This document shows positions 55,430-63,934 of a stretch of 64,000 nt of DNA, piece after piece. How positions within the stretch are numbered: the first letter of the stretch is position 1; each line of letters starts with the position of its first letter. Source of the stretch: Sphingobium psychrophilum (GTDB taxonomy: Bacteria; Pseudomonadota; Alphaproteobacteria; Sphingomonadales; Sphingomonadaceae); contig NZ_JABBFV010000006.1 in assembly GCF_012927105.1 (NCBI RefSeq), positions 209,606-273,605 on the forward strand. Reading direction: 5' to 3'. Under the pieces are notes generated by a model. It had not been told where the DNA came from, made no database searches, and saw only the letters and a list, made by a program, of their open reading frames with translations. The translations under genes and the position numbers were made by a program.

Positions 55430-55723
55430 TCAGCGATTTATTTCTGCGTTTGCTCGGGCGTCCTCTGCGGTGAACCCGCGCTTCCCCTTGCGCTTCCAGA
55501 GGGCAAGCGCGTTGGCGCGTTCCTCTCCGCGCAGCCGGTCGGCAACTGTGAGGAACGCGCCGTAGAGCGTGGCGCGATCGTCCTCGGTCAGATCGACCAG
55601 CCCGGCCTTGATGACGAGGCCGCCCAATTCGATCAAATGCCGCGTGCGTTCACGGCGTGCGACGGCCCAATCCCGCATGTCGGTTCGCGCCTTTCGTGCC
55701 TCAAGCCGATGTCGCGCCGCCAT
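55430..55723 (-). CDS. traD: Conjugal transfer protein TraD
   Basis: The protein contains the TraD core RTRHLIELGGLVIKAGL and LTEDDRATLYGAFL. In Ti-type systems TraC and TraD help the relaxase at oriT. It overlaps traC; I start at the ATG at 55723, with a TTG at 55786 as an alternative. Confidence 0.75.
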   Translation of the reverse strand: MAARHRLEARKARTDMRDWAVARRERTRHLIELGGLVIKAGLVDLTEDDRATLYGAFLTVADRLRGEERANALALWKRKGKRGFTAEDARANAEINR

Positions 55724-56006
55724 CGAGCGGGAAAGTGCCGCTTTGCTGGCCAGAAGGTCCGCCCGCAGGCTTGCCGCCCTTGCCAAGAAAGAAAGCTGCG
55801 CCCGCTTTGCGCCAGCCCTCCTTTGTCGCGGCGTCTTTCACCGTGACGGCATGGAGAAGCGCCCCGGCCAGCATATCAGCGTCGAGCGTATCCGCCCCGG
55901 TCGCCGTCACCAGCTCGCCAAGCTGGCGCACACGCCGTTCCCTGAGCGCCTTGGCCTTGTCAGCCAGGACTTTGAGTTCCGAATCAAAATCACGGGGCTT
56001 ACGCAT
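55701..56006 (-). CDS. traC: Conjugal transfer protein TraC
   Basis: This 101-residue protein begins MRKPRDFDSELKVLADKAKA and has RRVRQLGELVTATGADTL and EGWRKAGAAFFLG, the TraC pattern of rhizobial and sphingomonad plasmids. It is divergent from the relaxase gene, with oriT between. Confidence 0.8.
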   Translation of the reverse strand: MRKPRDFDSELKVLADKAKALRERRVRQLGELVTATGADTLDADMLAGALLHAVTVKDAATKEGWRKAGAAFFLGKGGKPAGGPSGQQSGTFPLDGGATSA

Positions 56007-56108
56007 AGTAAAGTCTCCATTGAGTGATGATGGCGCTATGATAAGATGATCTTACCCCCTGCGCAGTAGAGTCGCCGGGACAGCCTGACACCGCCTAGTC
56101 CCGTCCGA

Positions 56109-56150
56109 GAAATTTTCGAGAAGGGCGCGCTTATACGTCGTTCCGACGTG
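56109..56150. other. Origin of transfer (oriT), Ti/RSF1010-like
   Basis: Between divergent traC and traA lies AAGGGCGCGCTTATACGTCG (56,121-56,140). Its complement CGACGTATAAGCGCGCCCTT fits the MOBQ nic core that I recall from pTi and related plasmids (TATAATTGCGCCCTT). The core is followed by an inverted repeat ACGTCG-TTC-CGACGT (56,135-56,149) and preceded by an imperfect inverted repeat CGAGAAATTTTCGAG. By analogy the relaxase would nick the minus strand beside CCCTT, near 56,125. The location between traC and traA is the usual one. Confidence 0.75.
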
Positions 56151-56179
56151 CGCTTGAGCGTAGTAGATGGACGATCGTC

Positions 56180-59173
56180 ATGGCGATCTTCCATTTCTCC
56201 GTTCAGGTCATCTCTCGCGCGACGGGCCGCTCCGCCGTATCGGCGGCGGCCTATCGTGCGGGCGAACGCCTGAACGATGAGCGCCTTGATCGGCCCCAAG
56301 ATTTCCGTGCCCGCTCCGGCGTCGAGCATAGCGAGATACTGTTGCCCGAAGGTGCGCCTGAACAATGGGGCGACCGCGAACGCCTCTGGAATGATGTCGA
56401 GGCATTCGAGAAGCGCAAGGACGCGCAGCTTGCCCGCGAGGTTGAGTTTGCCATTCCGCGCGAAATGACCAAGACGCAGGGCATAGAACTGGCCCGCGAT
56501 TTCGTGTCCGCGCAGTTTGTCGATCGCGGCATGATCGCCGACCTCAATGTACATTGGGACATCGATGCGGACGGCCAGCCCAAGCCCCACGCCCATGTCA
56601 TGCTCACCATGCGGGAGGTCGTGCAGCGCGAGGACGGCACCGCTGGCTTCGGGGCGAAGGTGCGTGAGTGGAATGATCATGAAAATGTCGAGCGCTGGCG
56701 CGAACGCTGGGAGACCCACGTCAACGCGCGGCTGGCCGAACTCGACATAGACGCGCGCATCGATCGCCGCAGTCTGGCCGATCAGGGCATCGACCTCGAA
56801 CCGCAGAGCAAGATCGGCGGCCCCGCGCATCGGATGGACGCCCAGGGGCTGGAAGCCGATCGCGCCGAGATGCACCGCGAGATCGCGCGGGAGAATGGCG
56901 AACGAATCATCGCTGATCCCGGCATTGCGCTTAATGCCATCACCCACCAGCAGGCGACATTCACCAACCGCGATATGGCGATGTTCATCCACCGGCATAG
57001 TGACGGAGAGGAACAGTTCAACGCCGCCATGCGTGCGGTGCGTAATTCGCCGGACCTGATCGCCCTGGGCAAGGATGGGCGCGGCGACGATCGGTTCACC
57101 TCGCGCGACATGATCGAGACCGAGCAGCGGATGAGCCGCGCCGCTGACCGGCTTGCGATGGACCGGAGCGATGGTCTCTCGGCGGCGAAGACCTACGCCA
57201 GCCGCGCCGCCGAGAGTGCAGGCCTTGCCCTGGGAGCAGAGCAGGAATCCGCGCTGCGCCATGTAACGGGCGGGCGCGGATTGTCACTGGTGCTGGGTTA
57301 TGCTGGGACCGGCAAAAGCGCGATGCTGGGCGTTGCGCGCGACGTATGGGAAAGTGCGGGCCTCAACGTGCGCGGCGCGGCGCTTGCGGGCATTGCCGCC
57401 GAGGGGCTGGAGAATGGCTCCGGTATAACTTCCCGCACTATAGCCAGTATGGAGCATAGCTGGGCGCAGGGCCGCGATTTGCTCAATGCCCGCGATGTGC
57501 TGGTGATTGACGAGGCGGGCATGGTGGGCACGCGCCAGATGGAGCGCGTGCTGTCCCATGCCGCCGACGCTGGCGCAAAGGTCGTCCTTGTCGGCGATCC
57601 GCAACAATTGCAGTCGATCGAAGCGGGCGCGGCGTTCCGCGCGATCCATGAGCGCCATGGCGGCGTCGAGATCACGCAGGTTCGCCGCCAGCATGAAGGA
57701 TGGCAGCAGGATGCGACCCGCCATCTGGCCACCGGCAGGACGGGCGAGGCGATTGCCGCCTATGCCGACAACGGTATGGTGCATCAGGCCGAGGCGCGCG
57801 AAGATGCACGGCGCGAACTGGTCGAACGTTGGGATCGCGAACGGCAAGTAAATCCCGACGCCAGCCGCATCATCCTGACTCACACCAATGCGGAGGTGCG
57901 CGACCTCAACGAGGCTGCGCGCGCGGCGATGCGCAATGCGGGCGAATTAGGCGACGAGCGGCAGGTGAAGACCGAGCGCGGCGACCGCCTGTTCGCGTCG
58001 GGCGACCGCATCATGTTCCTGCGTAACGAACGCAGCCTGGAGGTGAAGAACGGCACGCTGGGCACCATCGAACGTGTGAATGAGGCCCATATGTCCGTCC
58101 GAACCGATGACGGGCGCGTGGTGTCGTTCGACACCAAAGATTATCGCGACCTCGATCATGGCTATGCCGCTACCATCCACAAGGCGCAGGGCATGACCGT
58201 GGACAGGGCGCATCTGCTGGCGACGCCGGGGATGGATCGGCATGGGGCCTATGTCGGCATGTCCCGCCATCGCGACGGCATGGCGCTCCATTATGGCCGC
58301 GACGATTTCCGCGATCAGTCCCGGCTTGTTCGCACGCTGTCGCGCGAGCGCGGCAAGGACATGGCCACCGATTACAGACACGCCGACCCGGCAAGGGAAT
58401 ATGCCGAGCGGCGGGGCATCACCTTTGGCGAGCGGGTCGCGGAGATCGTCAGGCCCGTGGTCGAGAAAGTGCGCGGGATGTTCGACAATTTTCGGCCCAC
58501 TATCCCGCCGCAGCAGGAGCGCGACATATTTGCGGGCTTCCAGCCTAAGGCCGAGCCGCCCGCGCAGGAGCGGGCCGTTCAGCGCCAGCCCGAATATGAT
58601 ACGCAGCCGATGCGCGCAGGCGGCGTGCGCGGTGCGGTGGAGCGCTACGCCAAGGCGCTGGACGCAATCCAGAAGACCCGCGCGCAGGGCCTGGACGCCA
58701 TGCCGCACCAGCGCGAGGCGTTCGACAGGGCGCGCGATGCTCTGGACGCAATCCGGCCTGAAGGTTCGTCCGACCTCAATAGCGCGTTTCGCAACAGCCC
58801 GGAACTTGTCCGTGAAGCTGCCGAGGGGCGCGGCCAGCCCGCCGTGCGGGCGATGCAATTGGAGACCGAAATCCGCATCGATCCCTACAGCCGAGCCGAC
58901 CGGTTCGTGGAAGGGTGGCAGCAATTGCAGCGCCATCATGCCGAGCTTGTGCGCGACGGCAATTTCCGGGGCGCGAAAAGTGCCGCGCAGCAGATGGCGG
59001 GCATGGCAAAAAGCCTCGAACGCGACGCCCAGCTTGAATCGGTGCTGGGCGTGCGCAGTCGCGAACTTGGGCTTGAGATCGGCCAGCAGGCGGGCCGCAG
59101 CCTGTCCCACGACCTCGCATCCTCCATCCCCTTCGATCACGGACGCGACATCAGTCGCGGCATGAGCCGCTAA
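56180..59173 (+). CDS. traA: Ti-type conjugative transfer relaxase TraA
   Basis: The 997-residue protein begins with a MobQ relaxase domain (Tyr in SAAAYRAGERL near residue 25 and the His triad in KPHAHVML near 140). A superfamily 1 helicase (Walker A GYAGTGKSAM near 373; VLVIDEAGMVG Walker B; ATIHKAQGMTVDRAH near its end) and a C-terminal helical region follow. It cleaves oriT and unwinds the strand for transfer. It is full length and looks intact. The DUF6118 gene follows 18 bases later. Confidence 0.93.
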   Translation: MAIFHFSVQVISRATGRSAVSAAAYRAGERLNDERLDRPQDFRARSGVEHSEILLPEGAPEQWGDRERLWNDVEAFEKRKDAQLAREVEFAIPREMTKTQGIELARDFVSAQFVDRGMIADLNVHWDIDADGQPKPHAHVMLTMREVVQREDGTAGFGAKVREWNDHENVERWRERWETHVNARLAELDIDARIDRRSLADQGIDLEPQSKIGGPAHRMDAQGLEADRAEMHREIARENGERIIADPGIALNAITHQQATFTNRDMAMFIHRHSDGEEQFNAAMRAVRNSPDLIALGKDGRGDDRFTSRDMIETEQRMSRAADRLAMDRSDGLSAAKTYASRAAESAGLALGAEQESALRHVTGGRGLSLVLGYAGTGKSAMLGVARDVWESAGLNVRGAALAGIAAEGLENGSGITSRTIASMEHSWAQGRDLLNARDVLVIDEAGMVGTRQMERVLSHAADAGAKVVLVGDPQQLQSIEAGAAFRAIHERHGGVEITQVRRQHEGWQQDATRHLATGRTGEAIAAYADNGMVHQAEAREDARRELVERWDRERQVNPDASRIILTHTNAEVRDLNEAARAAMRNAGELGDERQVKTERGDRLFASGDRIMFLRNERSLEVKNGTLGTIERVNEAHMSVRTDDGRVVSFDTKDYRDLDHGYAATIHKAQGMTVDRAHLLATPGMDRHGAYVGMSRHRDGMALHYGRDDFRDQSRLVRTLSRERGKDMATDYRHADPAREYAERRGITFGERVAEIVRPVVEKVRGMFDNFRPTIPPQQERDIFAGFQPKAEPPAQERAVQRQPEYDTQPMRAGGVRGAVERYAKALDAIQKTRAQGLDAMPHQREAFDRARDALDAIRPEGSSDLNSAFRNSPELVREAAEGRGQPAVRAMQLETEIRIDPYSRADRFVEGWQQLQRHHAELVRDGNFRGAKSAAQQMAGMAKSLERDAQLESVLGVRSRELGLEIGQQAGRSLSHDLASSIPFDHGRDISRGMSR

Positions 59174-59191
59174 CCCCAAGGAGACTACGAT

Positions 59192-59944
59192 ATGGATGAC
59201 GAGCAGAGCCTTTTGGACGAACCGGAGCCGGAACCCCGGCCCAATGCCGCCGCCGAAGCCTTCGCGCACCTCTCGGAGCGCGTCGCCGCTATGGAGGAGC
59301 GGCTGGACGGGCGCATGGCCGTGATGGCCCGCGCGCTTGAGCATATCGCAGTCGAGAAGCAGAGCCTCGAATTTCCCGACTATGGGCCGACGCTTGCCAA
59401 GATGAATGGCTATCTCGCGACGCTCGCCGGGCAGACGAAGACAATCATGGAAGCACCCGCCATGCAGTTGACGCCAGAGAGCATGGCGGAGCGGATCGGC
59501 GACGCGGCGGTGGTCGCGCGCGAGACTGACAAGGCGACCATCAAGAAGTCGCTGGACTTGCACCATCAAGTCCATGCGGATCAGATGCGCGCGATAGGCA
59601 CTGTTCGGACCAAACAGAGACAGCGCTGGCACATGCTCTATTGCGGCGGGGGCGCGGCACTTGCCGTGTCGCTTCTGTGGCTGGTCTACCCCGGCTGGGC
59701 GGCCAGCATCGGCCCGCAAAGCTGGCTCTGGCCGGAACGGGTGGCCCGTCGTACGCTGGGCGAGCCGTCGCTATGGGATGCCGGTATCCGACTCATGCGC
59801 GCCGGAAATCCGGATGGTTGGCAGGCGATCGTGGACGCTGCCGAGATGGCGCGGGAGAACCGCGCCGCCATCGCAGCGTGCGAGAAGGCTGCCGCAAAGA
59901 TTAAAGAACCGGTGCGATGCACCATCAATTTCGCAAAGCACTAA
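59192..59944 (+). CDS. DUF6118 family protein
   Basis: This 250-residue protein has an acidic, coiled N-terminus, a membrane-spanning segment (about 155-173; GGGAALAVSLLWLVYPGWA) and a C-terminal domain typical of DUF6118 proteins found after TraA on sphingomonad elements. Function unknown. The last codons look odd: an alternative frame stays open to 60,068 with protein-like composition, which hints at a frameshift. Confidence 0.75.
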   Translation: MDDEQSLLDEPEPEPRPNAAAEAFAHLSERVAAMEERLDGRMAVMARALEHIAVEKQSLEFPDYGPTLAKMNGYLATLAGQTKTIMEAPAMQLTPESMAERIGDAAVVARETDKATIKKSLDLHHQVHADQMRAIGTVRTKQRQRWHMLYCGGGAALAVSLLWLVYPGWAASIGPQSWLWPERVARRTLGEPSLWDAGIRLMRAGNPDGWQAIVDAAEMARENRAAIAACEKAAAKIKEPVRCTINFAKH

Positions 59945-60181
59945 CCGCTTCGGAACCACTTGGACGGCGAGCGCGTGTCGCGACCTTTCCAAGACCATTG
60001 CGCAAAAATTTGCAGGCACCTCGGCGGATTTACCGGATGCGATCTGCAAACTCGTAAAGGAAAATTAACCTTCAGTTTCGCATAGCACCAATCTGGACAT
60101 AATTTTCAGGGTTGCTCATGATGTTCTATCAAGTATCCTCATTTCGTCGTCTCACAGCGACAATCTTTGAGGAGAACTACG

Positions 60182-60352
60182 GTGGACAATGAGCAGAAAC
60201 CGTCCGATGCTTCCGAAGGTAGCGATCGCACGCTGGCATCTCGCACAGCGCGCGAGGTGAATGTTGAAGAAATGTGCGATATAGCGGGTGGCGGCTGTTG
60301 CACAACCAGCCTCCCAATCAGTGGCGGTTGCGACGACGTCGCTAATCACTGA
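60182..60352 (+). CDS. Double-glycine peptide precursor (bacteriocin/RiPP-like)
   Basis: The 56-residue precursor starts at a GTG with GAGGAG 7 bases upstream. Residues 1-37 form a charged leader ending VEEMCDIAGG, a classical double-glycine processing site. The 19-residue core is GCCTTSLPISGGCDDVANH with three cysteines. The downstream HlyD-like protein and C39-peptidase ABC transporter are exactly the machinery that cuts and exports such peptides. No modification enzyme is visible in the window. It could be a microcin-like bacteriocin or a signalling peptide. Confidence 0.75.
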   Translation: MDNEQKPSDASEGSDRTLASRTAREVNVEEMCDIAGGGCCTTSLPISGGCDDVANH

Positions 60353-60370
60353 GAATCTGGAGAGCCGCGG

Positions 60371-60401
60371 AAAGTTGGGTGCCCCCGTGGTGCCCAACTT
60401 T
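60371..60401 (+). terminator. Strong hairpin after the peptide gene
   Basis: AAAGTTGGG (60,371-60,379) pairs with CCCAACTTT (60,393-60,401) through 9 perfect base pairs, extended by further weaker pairs in the loop. It lies 18 bases after the precursor stop and 40 bases before the next gene. Partial termination here would make the precursor more abundant than its exporter. Confidence 0.65.
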
Positions 60402-60441
60402 CTGTTGATTAGTCCATTCTACAACAAGCCTGACCTAACTC

Positions 60442-61392
60442 ATGGAGGACGCTATCCTCACATTGCTTTGGGCCGTCGCCCTTTCCGCCGCACCGACCGT
60501 ACAGCCCACCAAAGGTAGTGACCAGCACAGCGCATGTAATGATGTTATCTGCCTCGCGAGCCCTTGGTATAAAGCAGGCACAGAAAAATTGGAATCGGAG
60601 ATCAAGGCTAGACAGGCAGCCGCAACGGCACATGCGAAAGATGATCTCGTTAGCGAGGGTTTTAAAGCCAAACGTCTGGAGACTGGGTGCTATTCAGACA
60701 TTGAATGCGACAAACTCATGATCGCCCGCTCTGTCCTCAAGTTGTATGATTCTCTGCCCACGCTCGAATCCGGCAATTCGGGCGTTGAGCAATATTTTGA
60801 CGGGTACATGGCGGCTGTTCGCGCATATGAATCACTTTCGCCAGTTTCATCAAACATTTCCAGCGCCGAACTCCTTCTTCGCGTGACCCTTGGCGTGCAG
60901 ATGATGAGAGATTTTTTCGGTAAAAACGATCCGGCAAAGGAACTAAATATTGATGTAAAGCAAGCCGCATTACTGCGGTTAAAATTTGCTTTAGAGATCG
61001 CACCTCGAGATCGGAAAGGTCGCGACGCCCTTGAGACACTGGTGAATCGGGCAGGATGGCCTACCCTAACCAAAGACGGAGAAGACGCAGTATTGGCGTC
61101 ATTTTTCATTGTGCAGCATTCTTCTGATTTAACATATCAATCCAAATCTCTCAAACAGCTGGAACCATTTAATCGCGCCGGAGAATTTCCAACGAAATTT
61201 TATGCGTTACTATATGATCGCGTAACTTTAGCACAGACTGGAGTGCAGAAATTCGGTACACAGTTTATCTGCAAGGGTGGGAAATATGTTCCAGCACCGA
61301 TCGAAGAAATTGAGCGTGTAGATGATATTCGCAAAGAAGCAGGAATGGTTTCTCTAGAACGATATTCTAAGATGCTACCAACGCAGTGTTAA
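60442..61392 (+). CDS. DUF6624-like exported protein in the peptide cluster
   Basis: The 316-residue protein has a short hydrophobic N-terminus (LTLLWAVALSAAP) that may be a signal peptide. Its C-terminal half, from GWPTLTKDGEDAVLASFFIVQHSSD through YALLYDRV to YGTQF-like FGTQFICKGGKYVPAPI and VDDIRKEAGM, resembles DUF6624. It lies between precursor and exporter. A role in immunity, processing or modification is possible; none is proven. AT-rich codon use matches the rest of the cluster. Confidence 0.6.
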   Translation: MEDAILTLLWAVALSAAPTVQPTKGSDQHSACNDVICLASPWYKAGTEKLESEIKARQAAATAHAKDDLVSEGFKAKRLETGCYSDIECDKLMIARSVLKLYDSLPTLESGNSGVEQYFDGYMAAVRAYESLSPVSSNISSAELLLRVTLGVQMMRDFFGKNDPAKELNIDVKQAALLRLKFALEIAPRDRKGRDALETLVNRAGWPTLTKDGEDAVLASFFIVQHSSDLTYQSKSLKQLEPFNRAGEFPTKFYALLYDRVTLAQTGVQKFGTQFICKGGKYVPAPIEEIERVDDIRKEAGMVSLERYSKMLPTQC

Positions 61393-61402
61393 ATTTATAA
61401 AA

Positions 61403-62617
61403 ATGTCATTGTTCAGAGAAGACTATATGATTGCGCGAAATGATCAATTTCGCGGCGATCCATTAATTAGTCCTGGCATAAGTGCAACCGCGGTCTGGTG
61501 TACTATATTGATGATTACTGTTGCGTTGGTTGCAACACTATTTCTGTCTAGGGTTCCTCGCGCGGTTATCGGTATCGGATATCTTGATAGCGAAGGAGTT
61601 GGGTCCGACGTTAAATCTATTTCGCCGGGACGGATTAAAACGATTAAAGTGAAAGTTGGCCAATGGATCAATAAGGGAGACACGATTGCTATCCTTGACC
61701 ACGATTTGATGTCTGCAACTTTGACCAGGGCAAGGAACTCAACCGTAGATCGCCAAATTAAATCGCTTGAAATCAACGCGGACAATGCCGAGGCTCGATC
61801 TGAATTGCTCAAGTCGTCTGTCGTAGCCGAGATTACAAAAACGTCATCTCGTATTCGATCCTTGCAGAGCAGGATCGCTCTGCAGAGTCGACGCGTTGCA
61901 ACAAGCAGGGATTCCCTCACTCGTATCGGCGCGCTATCATCTCGTGGATTTGTTACACGGAACGAGATTGATCGTCGAGAATCTGATCTTATCCGGAGTG
62001 AACAAGATGTGTTGGCTCTCGAGTCGGAATTGGCCGACGCCCAGTCGGATTTGGCATCGCTTAAGAGCAAGTTAAAGCAAGTAAAAATAGATGGAACCAT
62101 TTCAAAGATAGATTACGAAGAACGCGCAGCACAGATTATTTCAGATCACCAATCTGAAGATGGCTCCCGGCAGAGCTGGCTCATTGCTCCCCGTTCTGGC
62201 TACATTACTCGCGCTCCAGTCTCCGCAGGAGACGTGATTTCAGCCAACTATGTAGTAGCCAGCATCGCAAAAAATCAGAATCTTAACACCATAAAGGCTT
62301 ATGTGCCTGCTTCAGCAATTGGCGTTATCCGCTCTGGCCAAAGGGCTGAAATAAAATTCGACGCAGTTCCATCCCTTTCCCAAACGCACGTGTACGGGAG
62401 GGTAATTCGGGTTAGCGGCCTTACCCTGCGAGACGATCTTCCACTGGCATCAATTGAACCAAATCAACGAAACGTTATTTGTGAAATTTTGGTTGATGAC
62501 GCACGTAGCAAATCCCTCACGGAAGGTATCGATAGAAAGTTCGGAATGACGGCAAAAGTCACGGTTATTACCGGTTCACAGAGTTTAATTTCCCTTCTCC
62601 TGAAAAACGCGAATTAA
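61403..62617 (+). CDS. HlyD/CvaA-type membrane fusion protein
   Basis: The 404-residue protein has a single N-terminal membrane helix (about 30-52), a biotinyl-lipoyl half-motif before and after a long coiled-coil hairpin (about 95-220), and a beta-barrel ending in KVTVITG. This is the periplasmic adaptor of a type I peptide exporter. It lies 10 bases after the DUF6624-like gene and 15 before the transporter. Confidence 0.85.
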   Translation: MSLFREDYMIARNDQFRGDPLISPGISATAVWCTILMITVALVATLFLSRVPRAVIGIGYLDSEGVGSDVKSISPGRIKTIKVKVGQWINKGDTIAILDHDLMSATLTRARNSTVDRQIKSLEINADNAEARSELLKSSVVAEITKTSSRIRSLQSRIALQSRRVATSRDSLTRIGALSSRGFVTRNEIDRRESDLIRSEQDVLALESELADAQSDLASLKSKLKQVKIDGTISKIDYEERAAQIISDHQSEDGSRQSWLIAPRSGYITRAPVSAGDVISANYVVASIAKNQNLNTIKAYVPASAIGVIRSGQRAEIKFDAVPSLSQTHVYGRVIRVSGLTLRDDLPLASIEPNQRNVICEILVDDARSKSLTEGIDRKFGMTAKVTVITGSQSLISLLLKNAN

Positions 62618-62632
62618 GAGGGAGCGCTGGAC

Positions 62633-63934
62633 GTGGGTTTGTTTCAAAAAAAAGAGCCTCCCGCACTCTTGCAATCCGAAGTCACCGAATGTGGTCTGAC
62701 ATGCCTTGCAATGATCGCTGCGTTTCACGGTCATGAGATTGACATGTCCTCACTTCGGAGGCGGCATAATGTTTCCCTGCGAGGCCTAACCCTGCCAAAC
62801 CTTCTCCGTGCAGCCGACGATCTCGGCCTCGACAAAAGAGCATTGCGGATGGAGTTGCCAGACCTCAATGACCTTAAGCTACCTGCAATAATCCATTGGA
62901 ACGAGAACCATTTTGTCGTTTTGACGAAAATAGGCGGTTCAAAAGAAAAGCGATACACGCTTAATGACCCAAAATACGGCCGAAGAGTGTTAAGCGAGAG
63001 CAGCTTTTCCAGACAATTCACAGGGATCGCGATCGAATTTACTCCATCCTCGCGATTTGAAATTAAGAAAGATGTTCGCAGCATCAGTTTGCGTGAACTT
63101 GTATCAAAGTCATCTGTTCCAAACGGAATAGTGCTACAAATCTCTGCTCTCTCTATTATGATTCAAACGATTGTCCTGATCGTACCTATAATTCTATCGA
63201 TCCTAATTGATTCAATAGCTCCCTCGGGCATGCGCGACCAATTATTGGCGTTTTCTGTTGGCATAGTTTTTCTTTGTTTGACATCCGCCGCCCTATTTTT
63301 TATTCGGTCAAGAATTTTATCTGATGCGGTGCAGATGTTAAATCTCCAGATAACATCAGATGCTTTTCGACATGCGTTGATGTTGCCCTTAACTTGGTTC
63401 GAAAAAAGGTATGTCGGTGACATAATATCTCGTTTTAACTCAATAATATCTATTAACGACATATTATCGAGGAGCGTTACGACCGTAATATCCGACGGTA
63501 TAACATCTATAGTTTGCATTATCGCTATTGCTCTATTTTCTTGGAAAATAGCTGCTTTTTCAATTTTATTGATAGCGATCTATGCTGTCGCCCAACATAT
63601 ATTATTTACTCGAACGTTCGTCGCGACTCAAGAAGCAATCACAGCTCAGGCTAATGACAACGGAACTGTAATCGAGACACTGAGAGGTATTGGGGCAATT
63701 AAGGCCTTTGGGAACGAACATCAGCGGTTTAACCGTTGGCGTAATCTCAAGATTACTACTACGAATAAAAACGTAGAGATGTTCCGGTTAATTGCCCTGA
63801 GGCAAACGATCAGCAGATCGTCGATGGAATCGATGGCGGTTTTTTCGCTATTGATTCTTATTTTTCTCACATCCGTTATACCAAAGCTTGTGGGATCTGA
63901 CTCGTTGGGCCTTTCCCGAGACGCTATAACGTGA
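62633..63934 (+). CDS. C39-peptidase ABC exporter, truncated by an insertion sequence
   Basis: The N-terminal C39 peptidase domain has its catalytic Cys in TECGLTCLAM, His in NENHFVVL and Asp in LNDPKYGRR, so it looks active. An ABC type 1 transmembrane domain follows (about 160-416) with six hydrophobic segments. The frame then runs into unrelated sequence and stops; the ATPase domain of about 250 residues is absent. The start is a GTG with GAGGGAG 8 bases upstream. As it stands it cannot power export. Confidence 0.88.
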   Translation: MGLFQKKEPPALLQSEVTECGLTCLAMIAAFHGHEIDMSSLRRRHNVSLRGLTLPNLLRAADDLGLDKRALRMELPDLNDLKLPAIIHWNENHFVVLTKIGGSKEKRYTLNDPKYGRRVLSESSFSRQFTGIAIEFTPSSRFEIKKDVRSISLRELVSKSSVPNGIVLQISALSIMIQTIVLIVPIILSILIDSIAPSGMRDQLLAFSVGIVFLCLTSAALFFIRSRILSDAVQMLNLQITSDAFRHALMLPLTWFEKRYVGDIISRFNSIISINDILSRSVTTVISDGITSIVCIIAIALFSWKIAAFSILLIAIYAVAQHILFTRTFVATQEAITAQANDNGTVIETLRGIGAIKAFGNEHQRFNRWRNLKITTTNKNVEMFRLIALRQTISRSSMESMAVFSLLILIFLTSVIPKLVGSDSLGLSRDAIT

